This document shows positions 8,369 to 16,911 of a stretch of DNA of 64,000 bases, in pieces (position 1 is the first letter of the stretch; each line of letters starts with the position of its first letter). Origin of the DNA: JALSHZ01 sp964614535 (GTDB lineage Bacteria > Pseudomonadota > Gammaproteobacteria > UWMA-0217). The DNA is taken from the NCBI GenBank assembly GCA_964614535.1, contig CAZTOZ010000022.1, positions 9,615 to 73,614 of the forward strand, in the 5' to 3' direction. Below the pieces are notes generated by a model, which saw only the letters and a list, made by a program, of their open reading frames with translations, searched no databases and had not been told where the DNA came from. The translations under genes and the position numbers were made by a program.

Positions 8369-10363
8369 ATGGACACGCTCAACCCCCAACAACGCGCTGC
8401 CGTCGAGCATGTCGGAACCCCGCTGCTGGTGCTGGCCGGCGCCGGCAGCGGCAAGACCCGCGTCATCACCGAAAAGATTGCCTTCCTGATCCGCGAACAC
8501 GGGGTCGCCGCCCGCCACATCGCCGCCATCACCTTCACCAACAAGGCCGCCAGCGAAATGCAGGCACGCATCGCCAGGCTGCTCTCGGCCGATGCCGCGC
8601 GGGGGCTCCAGGCTTCCACCTTCCACACGCTGGGGCTGCGCATCGTCCGTGAGGAGCTGGCCGCACTGGGCTACAAGCCGGGCTTTTCCATCTTCGACGG
8701 ACAGGACAGCGGGCAACTGCTCAAGGAGCTGGCACGCAAGGAGAACGTCGAGGCCACCGACACCATCGGCTGGCGCATCTCGGCATGGAAAAACGATTTC
8801 ATCTCCCCCGAGCAGGCACTGGCCGATGCCACGGACGACGAGGCCGCTTTCCACGCCAGGCTCTACGCCCGCTATCAGCGCCAGCTCAAGGCCTACAACG
8901 CGGTGGACTTCGACGACCTGATCGTCCTGCCGGTGACGCTGCTGCAGTCCGACGACACCATTCGCGAGAAATGGCAGCAACGACTGCGCTACCTGCTGGT
9001 GGACGAATACCAGGACACCAACGCCTGCCAGTACCGGCTGGTCAAGTTGCTGGCCGGCATCGAGGGTCGGCTCACCGCCGTCGGCGACGACGACCAATCC
9101 ATCTACGCCTGGCGTGGCGCCCGGCCGGAGAACCTGGCACTGCTGCAGCAGGACTTTCCGACGCTGCAGGTGATCAAGCTGGAGCAGAACTACCGCTCTA
9201 CCCGCCGCATCCTCGAGAGTGCCAACGTGCTGATCGCCAACAACCCCCATGTGTTCGAGAAGAAGCTCTGGAGCACGCTCGGTGACGGCGATCCGCTGCG
9301 TGTCGTTCCCTGCGACAGCACCGACCACGAGGCCGAGCGCATCGTGCACGAGATCATGACGCTCAAGTTCAAGCTGAACGCCGACTACAGCGACTTCGCC
9401 ATTCTCTATCGGGGCAACTTCCAGTCCCGCCCGTTCGAACGGCGGCTGCGGGAATTCAACATCCCCTACTTCGTCAGCGGCGGCACCGCATTCTTCGAGC
9501 GCGCCGAGATCAAGGACGTGATCGCCTATCTGCGTCTGATCACCAATCCCAACGACGATGCCGCCTTTCTGCGCATCATCAACACCCCGCGGCGCGGCAT
9601 CGGCGCCGGCACGCTGGAAAAGCTCGGCCACTATGCCGGTGAACGGGGGATCGGCCTGTTCCCCGCCTGCGGCGAGATGGCGCTGGAGATGCATCTGACG
9701 CGCCGCGCCCTGCTGAAGCTGCAGCGTTTCGCCGACCTGATCGGTGAATTCGCCTGGAAGGCCGAAGACACTCCGGCGCCGGTGCTGGTCAAGTCGCTGC
9801 TGAAGGAGATCGGTTACGACGACTGGCTGCGGGAGATCAGCAGCAACGACAAGGTGGCCGACCGCCGCATCGACAACGTCGGCGAACTGCTGGCGTGGAT
9901 CGACCGCCTGAGCCGCAAGCAGGGCGACGGCGCCTCGCTCAAGGACATCGTCAACCGCATGCAGTTGATGGACATTCTGGAACGCAACCAGGACGACGAT
10001 CGGCGCCATGGCGTGCAGATGATGACGCTGCACGCCGCCAAGGGGCTGGAGTTTCCGCACGTCTTCATCGCCGGCATGGAGGAGGAGTTGCTGCCGCACA
10101 AAACCAGCCTCGAGGCGGATCAACTGGAGGAGGAGCGCCGTCTCGCCTACGTCGGCATCACCCGCGCCCGTCAGACGCTGACCATGACCTACGCCCGCAA
10201 GCGGCAGAAGTACGGCGAGGAGATCGACTGCGAACCGAGCCGGTTCCTCGAAGAACTCCCCCCCGAACACCTGGCCTGGGAGAAGCCCGGCGAGGAGAAC
10301 GAGGCCCGGGCGCGAGAGACGGGCCGCAGCCATCTGAAGCATCTGAAGGCGCTGCTGGAGTGA
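8369..10363 (+). CDS. rep: ATP-dependent DNA helicase Rep
   Basis: A superfamily 1A 3'-5' helicase that clears protein roadblocks ahead of the replication fork. At 664 residues it is close to E. coli Rep. Helicase motifs appear in order: Q motif LNPQQRAAV, Walker A AGAGSGKT (23-30), Ia ITFTNKAASEM, II VDEYQDTN, III GDDDQSIYAWRGA, IV LEQNYRST, V MTLHAAKGLEFPHVF and VI YVGITRARQTL. The short C-terminal tail and overall length favour Rep over UvrD or PcrA. It is transcribed alone, divergent from ampD. Confidence 0.93.
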   Translation: MDTLNPQQRAAVEHVGTPLLVLAGAGSGKTRVITEKIAFLIREHGVAARHIAAITFTNKAASEMQARIARLLSADAARGLQASTFHTLGLRIVREELAALGYKPGFSIFDGQDSGQLLKELARKENVEATDTIGWRISAWKNDFISPEQALADATDDEAAFHARLYARYQRQLKAYNAVDFDDLIVLPVTLLQSDDTIREKWQQRLRYLLVDEYQDTNACQYRLVKLLAGIEGRLTAVGDDDQSIYAWRGARPENLALLQQDFPTLQVIKLEQNYRSTRRILESANVLIANNPHVFEKKLWSTLGDGDPLRVVPCDSTDHEAERIVHEIMTLKFKLNADYSDFAILYRGNFQSRPFERRLREFNIPYFVSGGTAFFERAEIKDVIAYLRLITNPNDDAAFLRIINTPRRGIGAGTLEKLGHYAGERGIGLFPACGEMALEMHLTRRALLKLQRFADLIGEFAWKAEDTPAPVLVKSLLKEIGYDDWLREISSNDKVADRRIDNVGELLAWIDRLSRKQGDGASLKDIVNRMQLMDILERNQDDDRRHGVQMMTLHAAKGLEFPHVFIAGMEEELLPHKTSLEADQLEEERRLAYVGITRARQTLTMTYARKRQKYGEEIDCEPSRFLEELPPEHLAWEKPGEENEARARETGRSHLKHLKALLE

Positions 10364-10556
10364 CGCCCCCGGCGCGGCTCCCTGCCGGCAACCTGCTATA
10401 GTCGGATGGCAGCCCATCGAAAAACCCGGTTTCGAGACCGGCTGCCCGCAGTGCGGGGAGACACCTCGCCGGCGCGGCTCGGTGACCGGATCACTGAACC
10501 GCCCGCGGCCCTGCCCCACAATACGAGCCACATCCATTTAGAGAGGAGTAAATCAA

Positions 10557-10739
10557 ATGCCCAAGAACGTCGGCGGTATCGACCGCATTCTGAGAATCGT
10601 CATTGGCGCGCTGCTGATCGTCTGGACGCTGTTTCTGGGCGGCCCGGCCTGGGCCTGGATCGGCATCGTGCCGCTGGCCACCGGCCTGCTGAACTTCTGC
10701 CCGGCCTACAGCATCTTCGGCATCAGCACCAACAAGTAG
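10557..10739 (+). CDS. Small DUF2892 (YgaP-type) membrane protein
   Basis: A 60-residue protein with the DUF2892 pattern: N-terminal NVGGIDRILRIVIGALLI, a second hydrophobic segment AWAWIGIVPLATGLLN, and the C-terminal CPAYSIFGIST. It is predicted to be an inner-membrane hairpin of two helices. In other bacteria this domain is often linked to rhodanese or sulfur-transfer proteins, but no such partner is adjacent here. A strong AGAGGAG ribosome site precedes the ATG, and a hairpin terminator follows 53 bp after the stop. Confidence 0.88.
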   Translation: MPKNVGGIDRILRIVIGALLIVWTLFLGGPAWAWIGIVPLATGLLNFCPAYSIFGISTNK

Positions 10740-10792
10740 CACCAGTGGGGTGATGGAGCGACCACGCGCTCGTCACCGCGATGTCGAAATCA

Positions 10793-10822
10793 AAAGACCG
10801 CCACCCGGCGGTCTTTCTCATT
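10793..10822. terminator. Bidirectional hairpin terminator
   Basis: AAAGACCGCC-ACCC-GGCGGTCTTT is a perfect 10-bp stem followed by CTCATT. It lies between the small membrane protein (ends 10739) and the convergent nucleotidase gene (ends 10818). Confidence 0.8.
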
Positions 10823-11486
10823 GCGCCCCGATCGGCAACAGCTCGTGGAAATGGGTCAGCCCGGGGAACGCCCCCTCCGGACGCGGCGGCAGTTTCGAGT
10901 CGGGCTGGACGATCGACAGCAGATGGCCGATGCCCGCCCGCCGCGCCGACGCCAGCACCGATGCGCTGTCGTCGATGAGCAGTGTGCGCGCCCGCGCGTA
11001 GGGCTCGACCCGCTCCACCGCGTCCCAGAAGGCCGGATCCTCTTTCGGCAGCCCCAGATCATGGGAGCAGATCAGCGCATCGAAGTATTCTTCCAGCCCG
11101 GTGTTCTCCATCTTCAGCGACAGGCTCTTTCGATGGGCATTGGTGACCAGCACCGACCGTTTCGCCGACGCCTTCAGCGCCAACAGAAAATCCTCCACCC
11201 CGGGGCGCACGGCGATCAGATGCTCCACCTCACGCTTCAATGCGGCGATGTCGAGCGCCAGCGCATCGCTCCAGTAGTCGATGCAATACCAGTCGAGCGT
11301 GCCGGTGATGGCCTGGTATCTCTGCTCCAGTTCGCGCCGCGCCGCATCGAGCGCGATACCATGCCGGCCCGCGTATCGGCGCGGCACATGCTCCAGCCAG
11401 AAATGGTTGTCGAAGTGGAGGTCGAGCAGCGTCCCGTCCATGTCGAGAAAGACGGTATCGACCGCATTCCAATCCAGCAGCGCCAT
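10818..11486 (-). CDS. yrfG: GMP/IMP nucleotidase, HAD family (YrfG-like)
   Basis: A HAD-superfamily phosphatase whose length (222 residues) equals that of E. coli YrfG, which removes phosphate from GMP and IMP. HAD motif I is FLDMDGTLLDL (D nucleophile plus DGT), motif II VLVTNAH, motif III lysine in SHDLGLPKEDPAFW, and motif IV LLIDDSASVLASA. The cap segment FWLEHVPRRYAGRHG and LDWYCIDYWS are typical of the YrfG subgroup. The start at 11486 lies 8 bp after the stop of the phosphoesterase gene, so the two form an operon. Confidence 0.85.
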   Translation of the reverse strand: MALLDWNAVDTVFLDMDGTLLDLHFDNHFWLEHVPRRYAGRHGIALDAARRELEQRYQAITGTLDWYCIDYWSDALALDIAALKREVEHLIAVRPGVEDFLLALKASAKRSVLVTNAHRKSLSLKMENTGLEEYFDALICSHDLGLPKEDPAFWDAVERVEPYARARTLLIDDSASVLASARRAGIGHLLSIVQPDSKLPPRPEGAFPGLTHFHELLPIGAQ

Positions 11487-11494
11487 CTTGCGAC

Positions 11495-12055
11495 TCAAGC
11501 GGCACGACCATCGGCGGCATCGGGGAACCACAGCGGCTCCACCCGCCACTGCTCAGCCGACAACGTCAGCACGAGGCAATGCGGCCCACCCTGATTGCGA
11601 ACGAAACCGGCGGCGCCGGGATTGACCACCCACGGCGTCCCGGCCTGATCGACCACCTGACGATGGGTATGACCGTAGACCACCAGCCGGGCATCGGGCC
11701 AGGCATCACGCAGCTCGGCATGGTCGGGATGGTTGCCGAAGCGATGCCCGTGTTCGACCACGATATCGCCACCCGGGGCGACGATCCGCGCCACCGCTGG
11801 CAACGCCGCCACCACGTCGTGCTCGTCGGCGGCCCACAACGCCGGCATGTCGTTGTTGCCGGCCACGGCGATGACCCGGTCGTTCAGCGACGCCAGCTCG
11901 CGCAGCACGGCCGCGCCGCAGACGTCCCCGGCATGGACCACCGCATCACAGCGCGCCACCACAGCAGCGACATCGGCGGCCAACCGGCCATGGGTATCGG
12001 AGACGACGGCCAGGGTGACCTCGGCGCCCCCGTCGTTGAGATCGTACTGTTTCAT
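11495..12055 (-). CDS. YfcE/MJ0936-type metallophosphoesterase
   Basis: A calcineurin-like phosphoesterase of the small single-domain phosphodiesterase group. All metal-binding motifs are visible: VVSDTHG, VVHAGDVCG, VAGNNDMP, VEHGHRFG and YGHTHRQV. The VNPGAAG motif near the C-terminus is characteristic of this group. It has 186 residues, no signal peptide, and is presumably cytoplasmic. The start at 12055 was chosen over upstream in-frame starts because the conserved fold begins soon after. The physiological substrate is unknown. It is the first gene of an operon with the HAD nucleotidase. Confidence 0.85.
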   Translation of the reverse strand: MKQYDLNDGGAEVTLAVVSDTHGRLAADVAAVVARCDAVVHAGDVCGAAVLRELASLNDRVIAVAGNNDMPALWAADEHDVVAALPAVARIVAPGGDIVVEHGHRFGNHPDHAELRDAWPDARLVVYGHTHRQVVDQAGTPWVVNPGAAGFVRNQGGPHCLVLTLSAEQWRVEPLWFPDAADGRAA

Positions 12056-12233
12056 AATGGTTTCGACATCCCGAAAAAATAGCGCGACAGGATACCAAGC
12101 CCCGCCGGCCGACAAAACCATGCCGTCTATGACCAAAAGCCCGGGCATTTTTCCCGACATCGGTCAGGCCGGCGCTTGGCGCGGTCGTGCCGACTACACT
12201 TCAAACAGGTCATCGGAACCCCGGAGGTTCACA

Positions 12234-12461
12234 ATGAACAACGTCAATCTGGTCGTCCATATCGACGAAACACTGAGCGATCACGAAATTCACGACCTGG
12301 AGCGAGCACTGGCCCATACCCCTGGCGTCATGGCCGCCTGCATCCACGACAGGCGGCGACACCTGATGGTGGTGGACTACGATCCCGACGCGGCCAACTC
12401 GCTGGAGATTCTCTCGCAGTTGCAGCACAAGGGTTATCACGCCGAACTGATCGGCTTCTGA
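12234..12461 (+). CDS. Small HMA-like ferredoxin-fold protein without CxxC
   Basis: A 75-residue protein that reads like a heavy-metal-associated (HMA) domain: a first beta strand (NNVNLVVHI), a helix (DHEIHDLERALAHTPGV), then strands around ACIHDRRRHLMVVDYDP and a second helix. The usual metal-binding CxxC is absent, with only one Cys (C36) present. CCGGAGG 7 bp upstream is a strong ribosome site. Metal binding is doubtful; a protein-interaction role is as likely. It is convergent with the LtaS-like gene. Confidence 0.72.
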   Translation: MNNVNLVVHIDETLSDHEIHDLERALAHTPGVMAACIHDRRRHLMVVDYDPDAANSLEILSQLQHKGYHAELIGF

Positions 12462-12485
12462 GGCCGCCACGACGACGGGCGGACG

Positions 12486-14174
12486 CTACTCCTCCCCCAC
12501 CGCGTGGGCCATCAGGCGCCGGTACGCCTGCCGCAGCATCGCGGCGCCGCGCGGGCGACAGTCGTCGGTCTCACAGAGCGGCCGCCCCAGCAACAGCCGG
12601 TAGACCAGTGCCGGGACGTCGTAGTGGTGGAAATCGGCCAGTGACAGCGGCTCTCCACGATCGAATACGGCCAGCAGTGTGAGCTTGTCGCTCTCCGGCC
12701 GGTCCGGCAGATAGCCCAACGCCTCGTAGACCCCCTTTCCTTCCGGCATCGGCGGCAGATGATCCCCGAGCACGATGACGATGCTCTGCGGATCGCTCCG
12801 GCGCAACGCCTCGATATGCTCGGCGATGGCCTGGCTGCGATACCAGATCTGGTTGACGATGGTGGCCAGATCGTCGTTGACCGGGCCACCCTCGACCACT
12901 TCGATGAGCGCGGGCCGCCGGCGCTCGTCGAGACGGAACGGGATGTGCCCGTAGATGGTCATCACATAGTTCAGCAGCGGGCCCTGCCGCGCGGTGATGA
13001 ACGCGCGGTTCTGCCGCAGCAGCGTGGCGTCGAACATATACTGCTCCACCGCCACCTCCCCGGTGGAGAGGTAGCTGTCGTCCGCCGGCGCATACTCGCG
13101 GGGAAAATGGACCTCATCGAAGCCAACGCCCTTGAGCGCGGCCCGCGCGTTGAAGAACTCGGGCTTGAAACCTTCGGTGGCGATGGTGCGATAACCGATG
13201 GCCGCCAACATGTCGGGCAGACAGTGGACCCGCGCCCCGCTGAAGAGATTGAACTCGATGGTGCCGAATTCCTGCAACGCCGGCACACCACACAACACCT
13301 CGAACTCCGCCTGCGCGGTATATCCGCCATAGACGGGAGAGCGCGACAGACTGCCCTTGCCACCCTCGGCCAACAGCGCCCGCAGCGATGGGTGCATCGG
13401 GTCACGATTGAACCCCAGCCTTTCCAGCCGCGCCGGGTCGATGAAGCCTTCGAGCAACAGCAAATGGACGTTGCGCCGCTCGGTGACCTCCCGGAGCTGC
13501 GCCAGCCGCCGCCGATAGGCCTGCGCATACCCTGCTTCGTCGCGATGACGCTGCAACGACTGCAACGCCTGTCGCCGTCGAGCCTCGTGATAGAGCACCA
13601 TCGCCAGCCGGCCATTGGCGCCGACCGAACGATAGTCCGACCACACCACCGGCGGCTTCCCCACCGCCAGAAAACCGTCGAGGAACGCCCCCGGCCACCA
13701 GCCGATGGTGGCGAGCAGCAGCCCCAGCGGCAGCAACGCCATGGCGGCCCGTCGCCACCCGGGCCAACGCAGCCGGGCCAGCACCAGCAACAGCGGCAAG
13801 CCGAGCAGCAGTGCGATGGTGGCCGACTGCTGCCACGGCAGCACATCGACCATCTCCGGGATCTCACGCAGTTCGCTGAGGCGGAAGACCCGCCCCAGCA
13901 ACAGGTAGTAGATGTCGAGAAACAGATAGGCCAGCAATACCGGAATCGCCGCCAGCACACCGGCAAAACGCCGCCCACGCAAGAAACAGCGAAAGACGAA
14001 GTAGAAGAACAGCGCCAACGGCAGCTCCGGCAGCTTGTGCCACGCCAGTGGCGGCAACCCGCCCAACGACCACAGCCACTCACTGCCCCAGAGCAGAATC
14101 AGGGCAAACACCAGGTATTGCACCGCCGTCCACAGCGCGCGCCTCCAGGATGCCTGACGGCTCTCGCCGCCCAT
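12486..14174 (-). CDS. LtaS/MdoB-type membrane phosphotransferase (sulfatase fold)
   Basis: A 562-residue inner-membrane enzyme with about five N-terminal transmembrane helices (residues about 12-165) and a periplasmic alkaline-phosphatase-fold domain. The family includes lipoteichoic acid synthase and the phosphoglycerol transferase OpgB/MdoB. Landmarks are LLLEGFIDP (metal site), YGGYTAQAEFEVLCG (probable Thr nucleophile), IATEGFKPEFFN, YGHIPF, and VIVLGDHLPPMP near the C-terminus. It may add phosphoglycerol to a periplasmic glucan or another envelope glycan; the acceptor is not known. GAGGGG 10 bp upstream serves as the ribosome site. Confidence 0.85.
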   Translation of the reverse strand: MGGESRQASWRRALWTAVQYLVFALILLWGSEWLWSLGGLPPLAWHKLPELPLALFFYFVFRCFLRGRRFAGVLAAIPVLLAYLFLDIYYLLLGRVFRLSELREIPEMVDVLPWQQSATIALLLGLPLLLVLARLRWPGWRRAAMALLPLGLLLATIGWWPGAFLDGFLAVGKPPVVWSDYRSVGANGRLAMVLYHEARRRQALQSLQRHRDEAGYAQAYRRRLAQLREVTERRNVHLLLLEGFIDPARLERLGFNRDPMHPSLRALLAEGGKGSLSRSPVYGGYTAQAEFEVLCGVPALQEFGTIEFNLFSGARVHCLPDMLAAIGYRTIATEGFKPEFFNARAALKGVGFDEVHFPREYAPADDSYLSTGEVAVEQYMFDATLLRQNRAFITARQGPLLNYVMTIYGHIPFRLDERRRPALIEVVEGGPVNDDLATIVNQIWYRSQAIAEHIEALRRSDPQSIVIVLGDHLPPMPEGKGVYEALGYLPDRPESDKLTLLAVFDRGEPLSLADFHHYDVPALVYRLLLGRPLCETDDCRPRGAAMLRQAYRRLMAHAVGEE

Positions 14175-14796
14175 CAGCGGATCCCCTCAGCCGGATCAGT
14201 GATGAGAATCGATATAACGAATCGAATGCAAGTCATGGATTTTCTAAAAATCTCGGAACAACTGTGGCCCCAGCATAAGCCAAGTCGGCCGTTTCAGCGG
14301 CATTTCCACACCGGCGCGCGGCAGAACACACCAGGCCACTTGCGGTAAACGACATGGATCAATCATTGGTTACCGCAATACTATCTATTACTATGGCGAA
14401 TTGCCGATTGTTCCGGTTTTGTGAACTGGCTAACATCGGCTGGCCGGCGCAGTGACGCGGCGGCGGGACCGGTGCCCCCTCCGCGGGCGCATCGGGAAGC
14501 AGGCATCGGCAGCCATTGGACTGCTGGCGATGAGATGCCTGCCGGCAATTTCCCGGTTGCCGACACAACCAGCAAGGCCGCGGAGCCTGTTGTCATGCAA
14601 ACATCAAGCGAGTTGCAGAGTCGATGACGATTTTCTGATCCCATTCCGGCAGTGTTTGCGACAGGCGTCCACCACACCACCGCCGCGCATTGCTTTCGGA
14701 CCAGTCATTCCCCCCTCGCTCCTGTAACCGCCTCTGCCGTTGCCCGCAGCATGCTCGCGGTTCATTCCAATAACGATACACAATAGGAGACTACTG
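14175..14796. other. Long intergenic region before the acetate cluster
   Basis: A 622-bp region between divergent genes. I see no convincing coding frame or RNA gene in it. It is AT-rich around 14200-14420, which suits promoters for both directions. A CRP-like half-conserved palindrome lies at 14420-14435 (separate entry). Confidence 0.6.
14420..14435 (+). promoter_or_regulatory. Possible CRP-type site upstream of acetate uptake genes
   Basis: TGTGAACTGGCTAACA matches the CRP consensus TGTGA-N6-TCACA in 9 of 10 symmetric positions. It lies about 360 bp upstream of the DUF4212 gene. E. coli acs-actP is CRP-activated, which makes the site worth noting, but the distance is large and chance matches of this quality are common. 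Confidence 0.2.
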
Positions 14797-15048
14797 ATGA
14801 GTTCAAACAACTCATACTGGCGAGCAAACCTCCGGCTGATGGCATTCTGCCTCGCGATCTGGTTCATCGTCTCGTTCGTCTGCGGCATTCTGCTGGTGGA
14901 CGTCCTCAATCAGTACCGCCTCGGCGGCTACAAACTCGGCTTCTGGTTCGCCCAGCAAGGATCCATCTACACCTTTGTCGTGCTGATCTTCTTTTATGCC
15001 TGGCGCATGAATGCGATCGACCGCAAATTCGACGTTCACGAAGAGTAG
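14797..15048 (+). CDS. DUF4212 small subunit of a sodium:solute symporter
   Basis: An 83-residue membrane protein with two transmembrane helices (LMAFCLAIWFIVSFVCGILL and a segment around FVVLIFFYAW) separated by FGFWFAQQG-like sequence (LGFWFAQQGSIY). DUF4212 proteins almost always precede the VC2705-type symporter, as here with an 11-bp gap, and are thought to be a small partner of the transporter. The ATG at 14797 is chosen for its AGGAG site at 14785-14789 and typical N-terminus. Confidence 0.9.
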   Translation: MSSNNSYWRANLRLMAFCLAIWFIVSFVCGILLVDVLNQYRLGGYKLGFWFAQQGSIYTFVVLIFFYAWRMNAIDRKFDVHEE

Positions 15049-15059
15049 GAGGCGCCGAC

Positions 15060-16790
15060 GTGGATCTGAAAACACTAACGTATATCGTCGTCTTCGGGAC
15101 GTTCGGACTCTACTTCGCCATCGCCTGGTGGGCCCGCGCCTCCTCGACCAGCGAATTCTACGTCGCCGGCAAGGGCGTGCATCCGATACTCAACGGCATG
15201 GCCACCGGCGCCGACTGGATGAGCGCCGCCTCGTTCATCTCGATGGCCGGCCTGATCGCCTTTCTCGGCTACGGCGGTTCCGTCTTCCTGATGGGCTGGA
15301 CCGGCGGCTACGTGTTACTGGCGATGCTGCTGGCACCCTATCTGCGCAAGCACGGCAAGTTCACGGTGCCGGAGTTCATCGGTGATCGCTACTACTCGCA
15401 GACGGCACGGATCGTGGCCGTCATCTGCCTCATCATCGCCTCGCTGACCTATGTCATCGGCCAGATGAAGGGCATTGGCGTCGCCTTTGGCCGCTTTCTC
15501 GAAGTGGACTACGCCATCGGCCTGTTCATCGGCATGGCGGTGGTCTGGGTCTATGCCGTGCTCGGCGGCATGAAGGGGATCACCTACACCCAGATCGCCC
15601 AGTACTGCGTGCTGATCTTCGCCTATACCGTGCCGGCGGTGTTCATCTCCCTGCACCTGACCGGCCAGCCGCTGCCGCAGATCGGACTGGGCAGCAAGAT
15701 GGTCGGCACCGACATGTATCTGCTCGACAAACTCGACCTGATCGTGACCGACCTGGGCTTCAAGGAGTACACGACGGCCAAACTGGGCAGCACCCTCAAT
15801 ATGTTCGCCTACACGCTGTCGCTGATGATCGGCACCGCCGGGCTGCCCCACGTCATCATGCGCTTCTTCACGGTTCCCTCGGTCAAGGCGGCGCGCTCCT
15901 CGGCGGGCTGGGCGCTGGTCTTCATCGCCCTGCTCTACACCGTGGCGCCGGCCGTTGGCGCCATGGCCCGCCTGAACCTGCACCACACCATCGAACCGGC
16001 ACCGGGCGAGAACCTCGTCTATGCCGAGCGGCCACAGTGGTTCAAGAACTGGGAGAAGACCGGCCTGCTGAAGTTCGAGGACAAGAACGGCGACGGCAGG
16101 ATCCAGTACGTGGCCGACAAGGAGAAGAACGAGATGGTCAAGGTGGACCGGGACATCATGGTGCTGGCCAATCCGGAAATCGCCAACCTGCCCAACTGGG
16201 TCATCGCGCTGGTGGCGGCCGGCGGCCTGGCGGCGGCGCTCTCCACCGCGGCCGGACTGCTGCTGGCGATATCGTCGTCGATCTCGCACGATCTGATGAA
16301 GGGCGTCTTCGTCAAGGGCATCAGTGAACGCGGCGAGCTGCTGGCCAGCCGTATCGTCATGACGCTGTCGATTCTGGTGGCCGGCTATCTCGGGCTCAAT
16401 CCACCGGGATTCGCGGCGGGCACGGTGGCACTGGCCTTCGGCCTGGCGGCGGCCTCGATCTTCCCGGCGCTGATGATGGGGATCTTCTCCAAGAACATCG
16501 GCAGCAAGGCCGCGGTGGCCGGGATGATCGCCGGCATCGGCGTCACCCTGCTCTATGTGTTCCAGCACCACGGCATCATGTTCATCAAGGGCACCGAGTT
16601 CATGATGGGCATGCCGAAGAACTGGTTCCTGGGCATCGATCCCAAGGCCTTCGGTGTCGTTGGCGCCATCGTCAACTTCACTGTCGCCTACCTGGTGTCG
16701 AAGCTCACCGGGCCAGCGCCGGAGCACATCCAGCACATGGTCGAGAACTTCCGCGTGCCGGCTGGCGCGGGTGCGGCCGCCGATCACTGA
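15060..16790 (+). CDS. VC2705-type sodium:solute symporter (acetate permease family)
   Basis: A 576-residue member of the SSS family related to ActP, with about 13 transmembrane helices. It probably takes up acetate or another short carboxylate with sodium. It starts at GTG 15060, preceded by TAGGAGG. Characteristic stretches are EFYVAGKGVHPILNGMATG, ADWMSAASFISMAG, LGGMKGITYTQIAQY and GGLAAALSTAAGLLLAISSS. A large hydrophilic loop (about 320-385) contains DKNGDGRIQ, an EF-hand-like sequence. Downstream genes for a CBS/DUF294 regulator and Acs support acetate as substrate. Confidence 0.9.
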   Translation: MDLKTLTYIVVFGTFGLYFAIAWWARASSTSEFYVAGKGVHPILNGMATGADWMSAASFISMAGLIAFLGYGGSVFLMGWTGGYVLLAMLLAPYLRKHGKFTVPEFIGDRYYSQTARIVAVICLIIASLTYVIGQMKGIGVAFGRFLEVDYAIGLFIGMAVVWVYAVLGGMKGITYTQIAQYCVLIFAYTVPAVFISLHLTGQPLPQIGLGSKMVGTDMYLLDKLDLIVTDLGFKEYTTAKLGSTLNMFAYTLSLMIGTAGLPHVIMRFFTVPSVKAARSSAGWALVFIALLYTVAPAVGAMARLNLHHTIEPAPGENLVYAERPQWFKNWEKTGLLKFEDKNGDGRIQYVADKEKNEMVKVDRDIMVLANPEIANLPNWVIALVAAGGLAAALSTAAGLLLAISSSISHDLMKGVFVKGISERGELLASRIVMTLSILVAGYLGLNPPGFAAGTVALAFGLAAASIFPALMMGIFSKNIGSKAAVAGMIAGIGVTLLYVFQHHGIMFIKGTEFMMGMPKNWFLGIDPKAFGVVGAIVNFTVAYLVSKLTGPAPEHIQHMVENFRVPAGAGAAADH

Positions 16791-16818
16791 GGCACGCCGC
16801 TGCGGTGCGTTCGACCGG

Positions 16819-16847
16819 AAAGGCTCCTGCGGGAGCCTTTCTTTTTT
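16819..16847 (+). terminator. Hairpin terminator after the symporter
   Basis: AAAGGCTCC-TGCG-GGAGCCTTT is a 9-bp stem followed by C and six T residues, 29 bp after the symporter stop. It is a good intrinsic terminator, yet the next gene of the functional cluster starts only 65 bp later, so it may attenuate rather than stop transcription. Confidence 0.8.
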
Positions 16848-16911
16848 CCACCGGGGCAGACTGCCGTTCGGCATCGTGCCGCGGTCACCCACGACCATTT
16901 TGGATATCGCC

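Noticed and set aside
8207..10537. 776-codon open frame opposite rep
   Set aside because: Rep has all helicase motifs on the plus strand; the opposite frame has no recognisable motif and arises from codon bias.
14421..14727. Small open frames in the gap before the acetate cluster
   Set aside because: No ribosome sites, no recognisable motifs, and composition like random GC-rich sequence.
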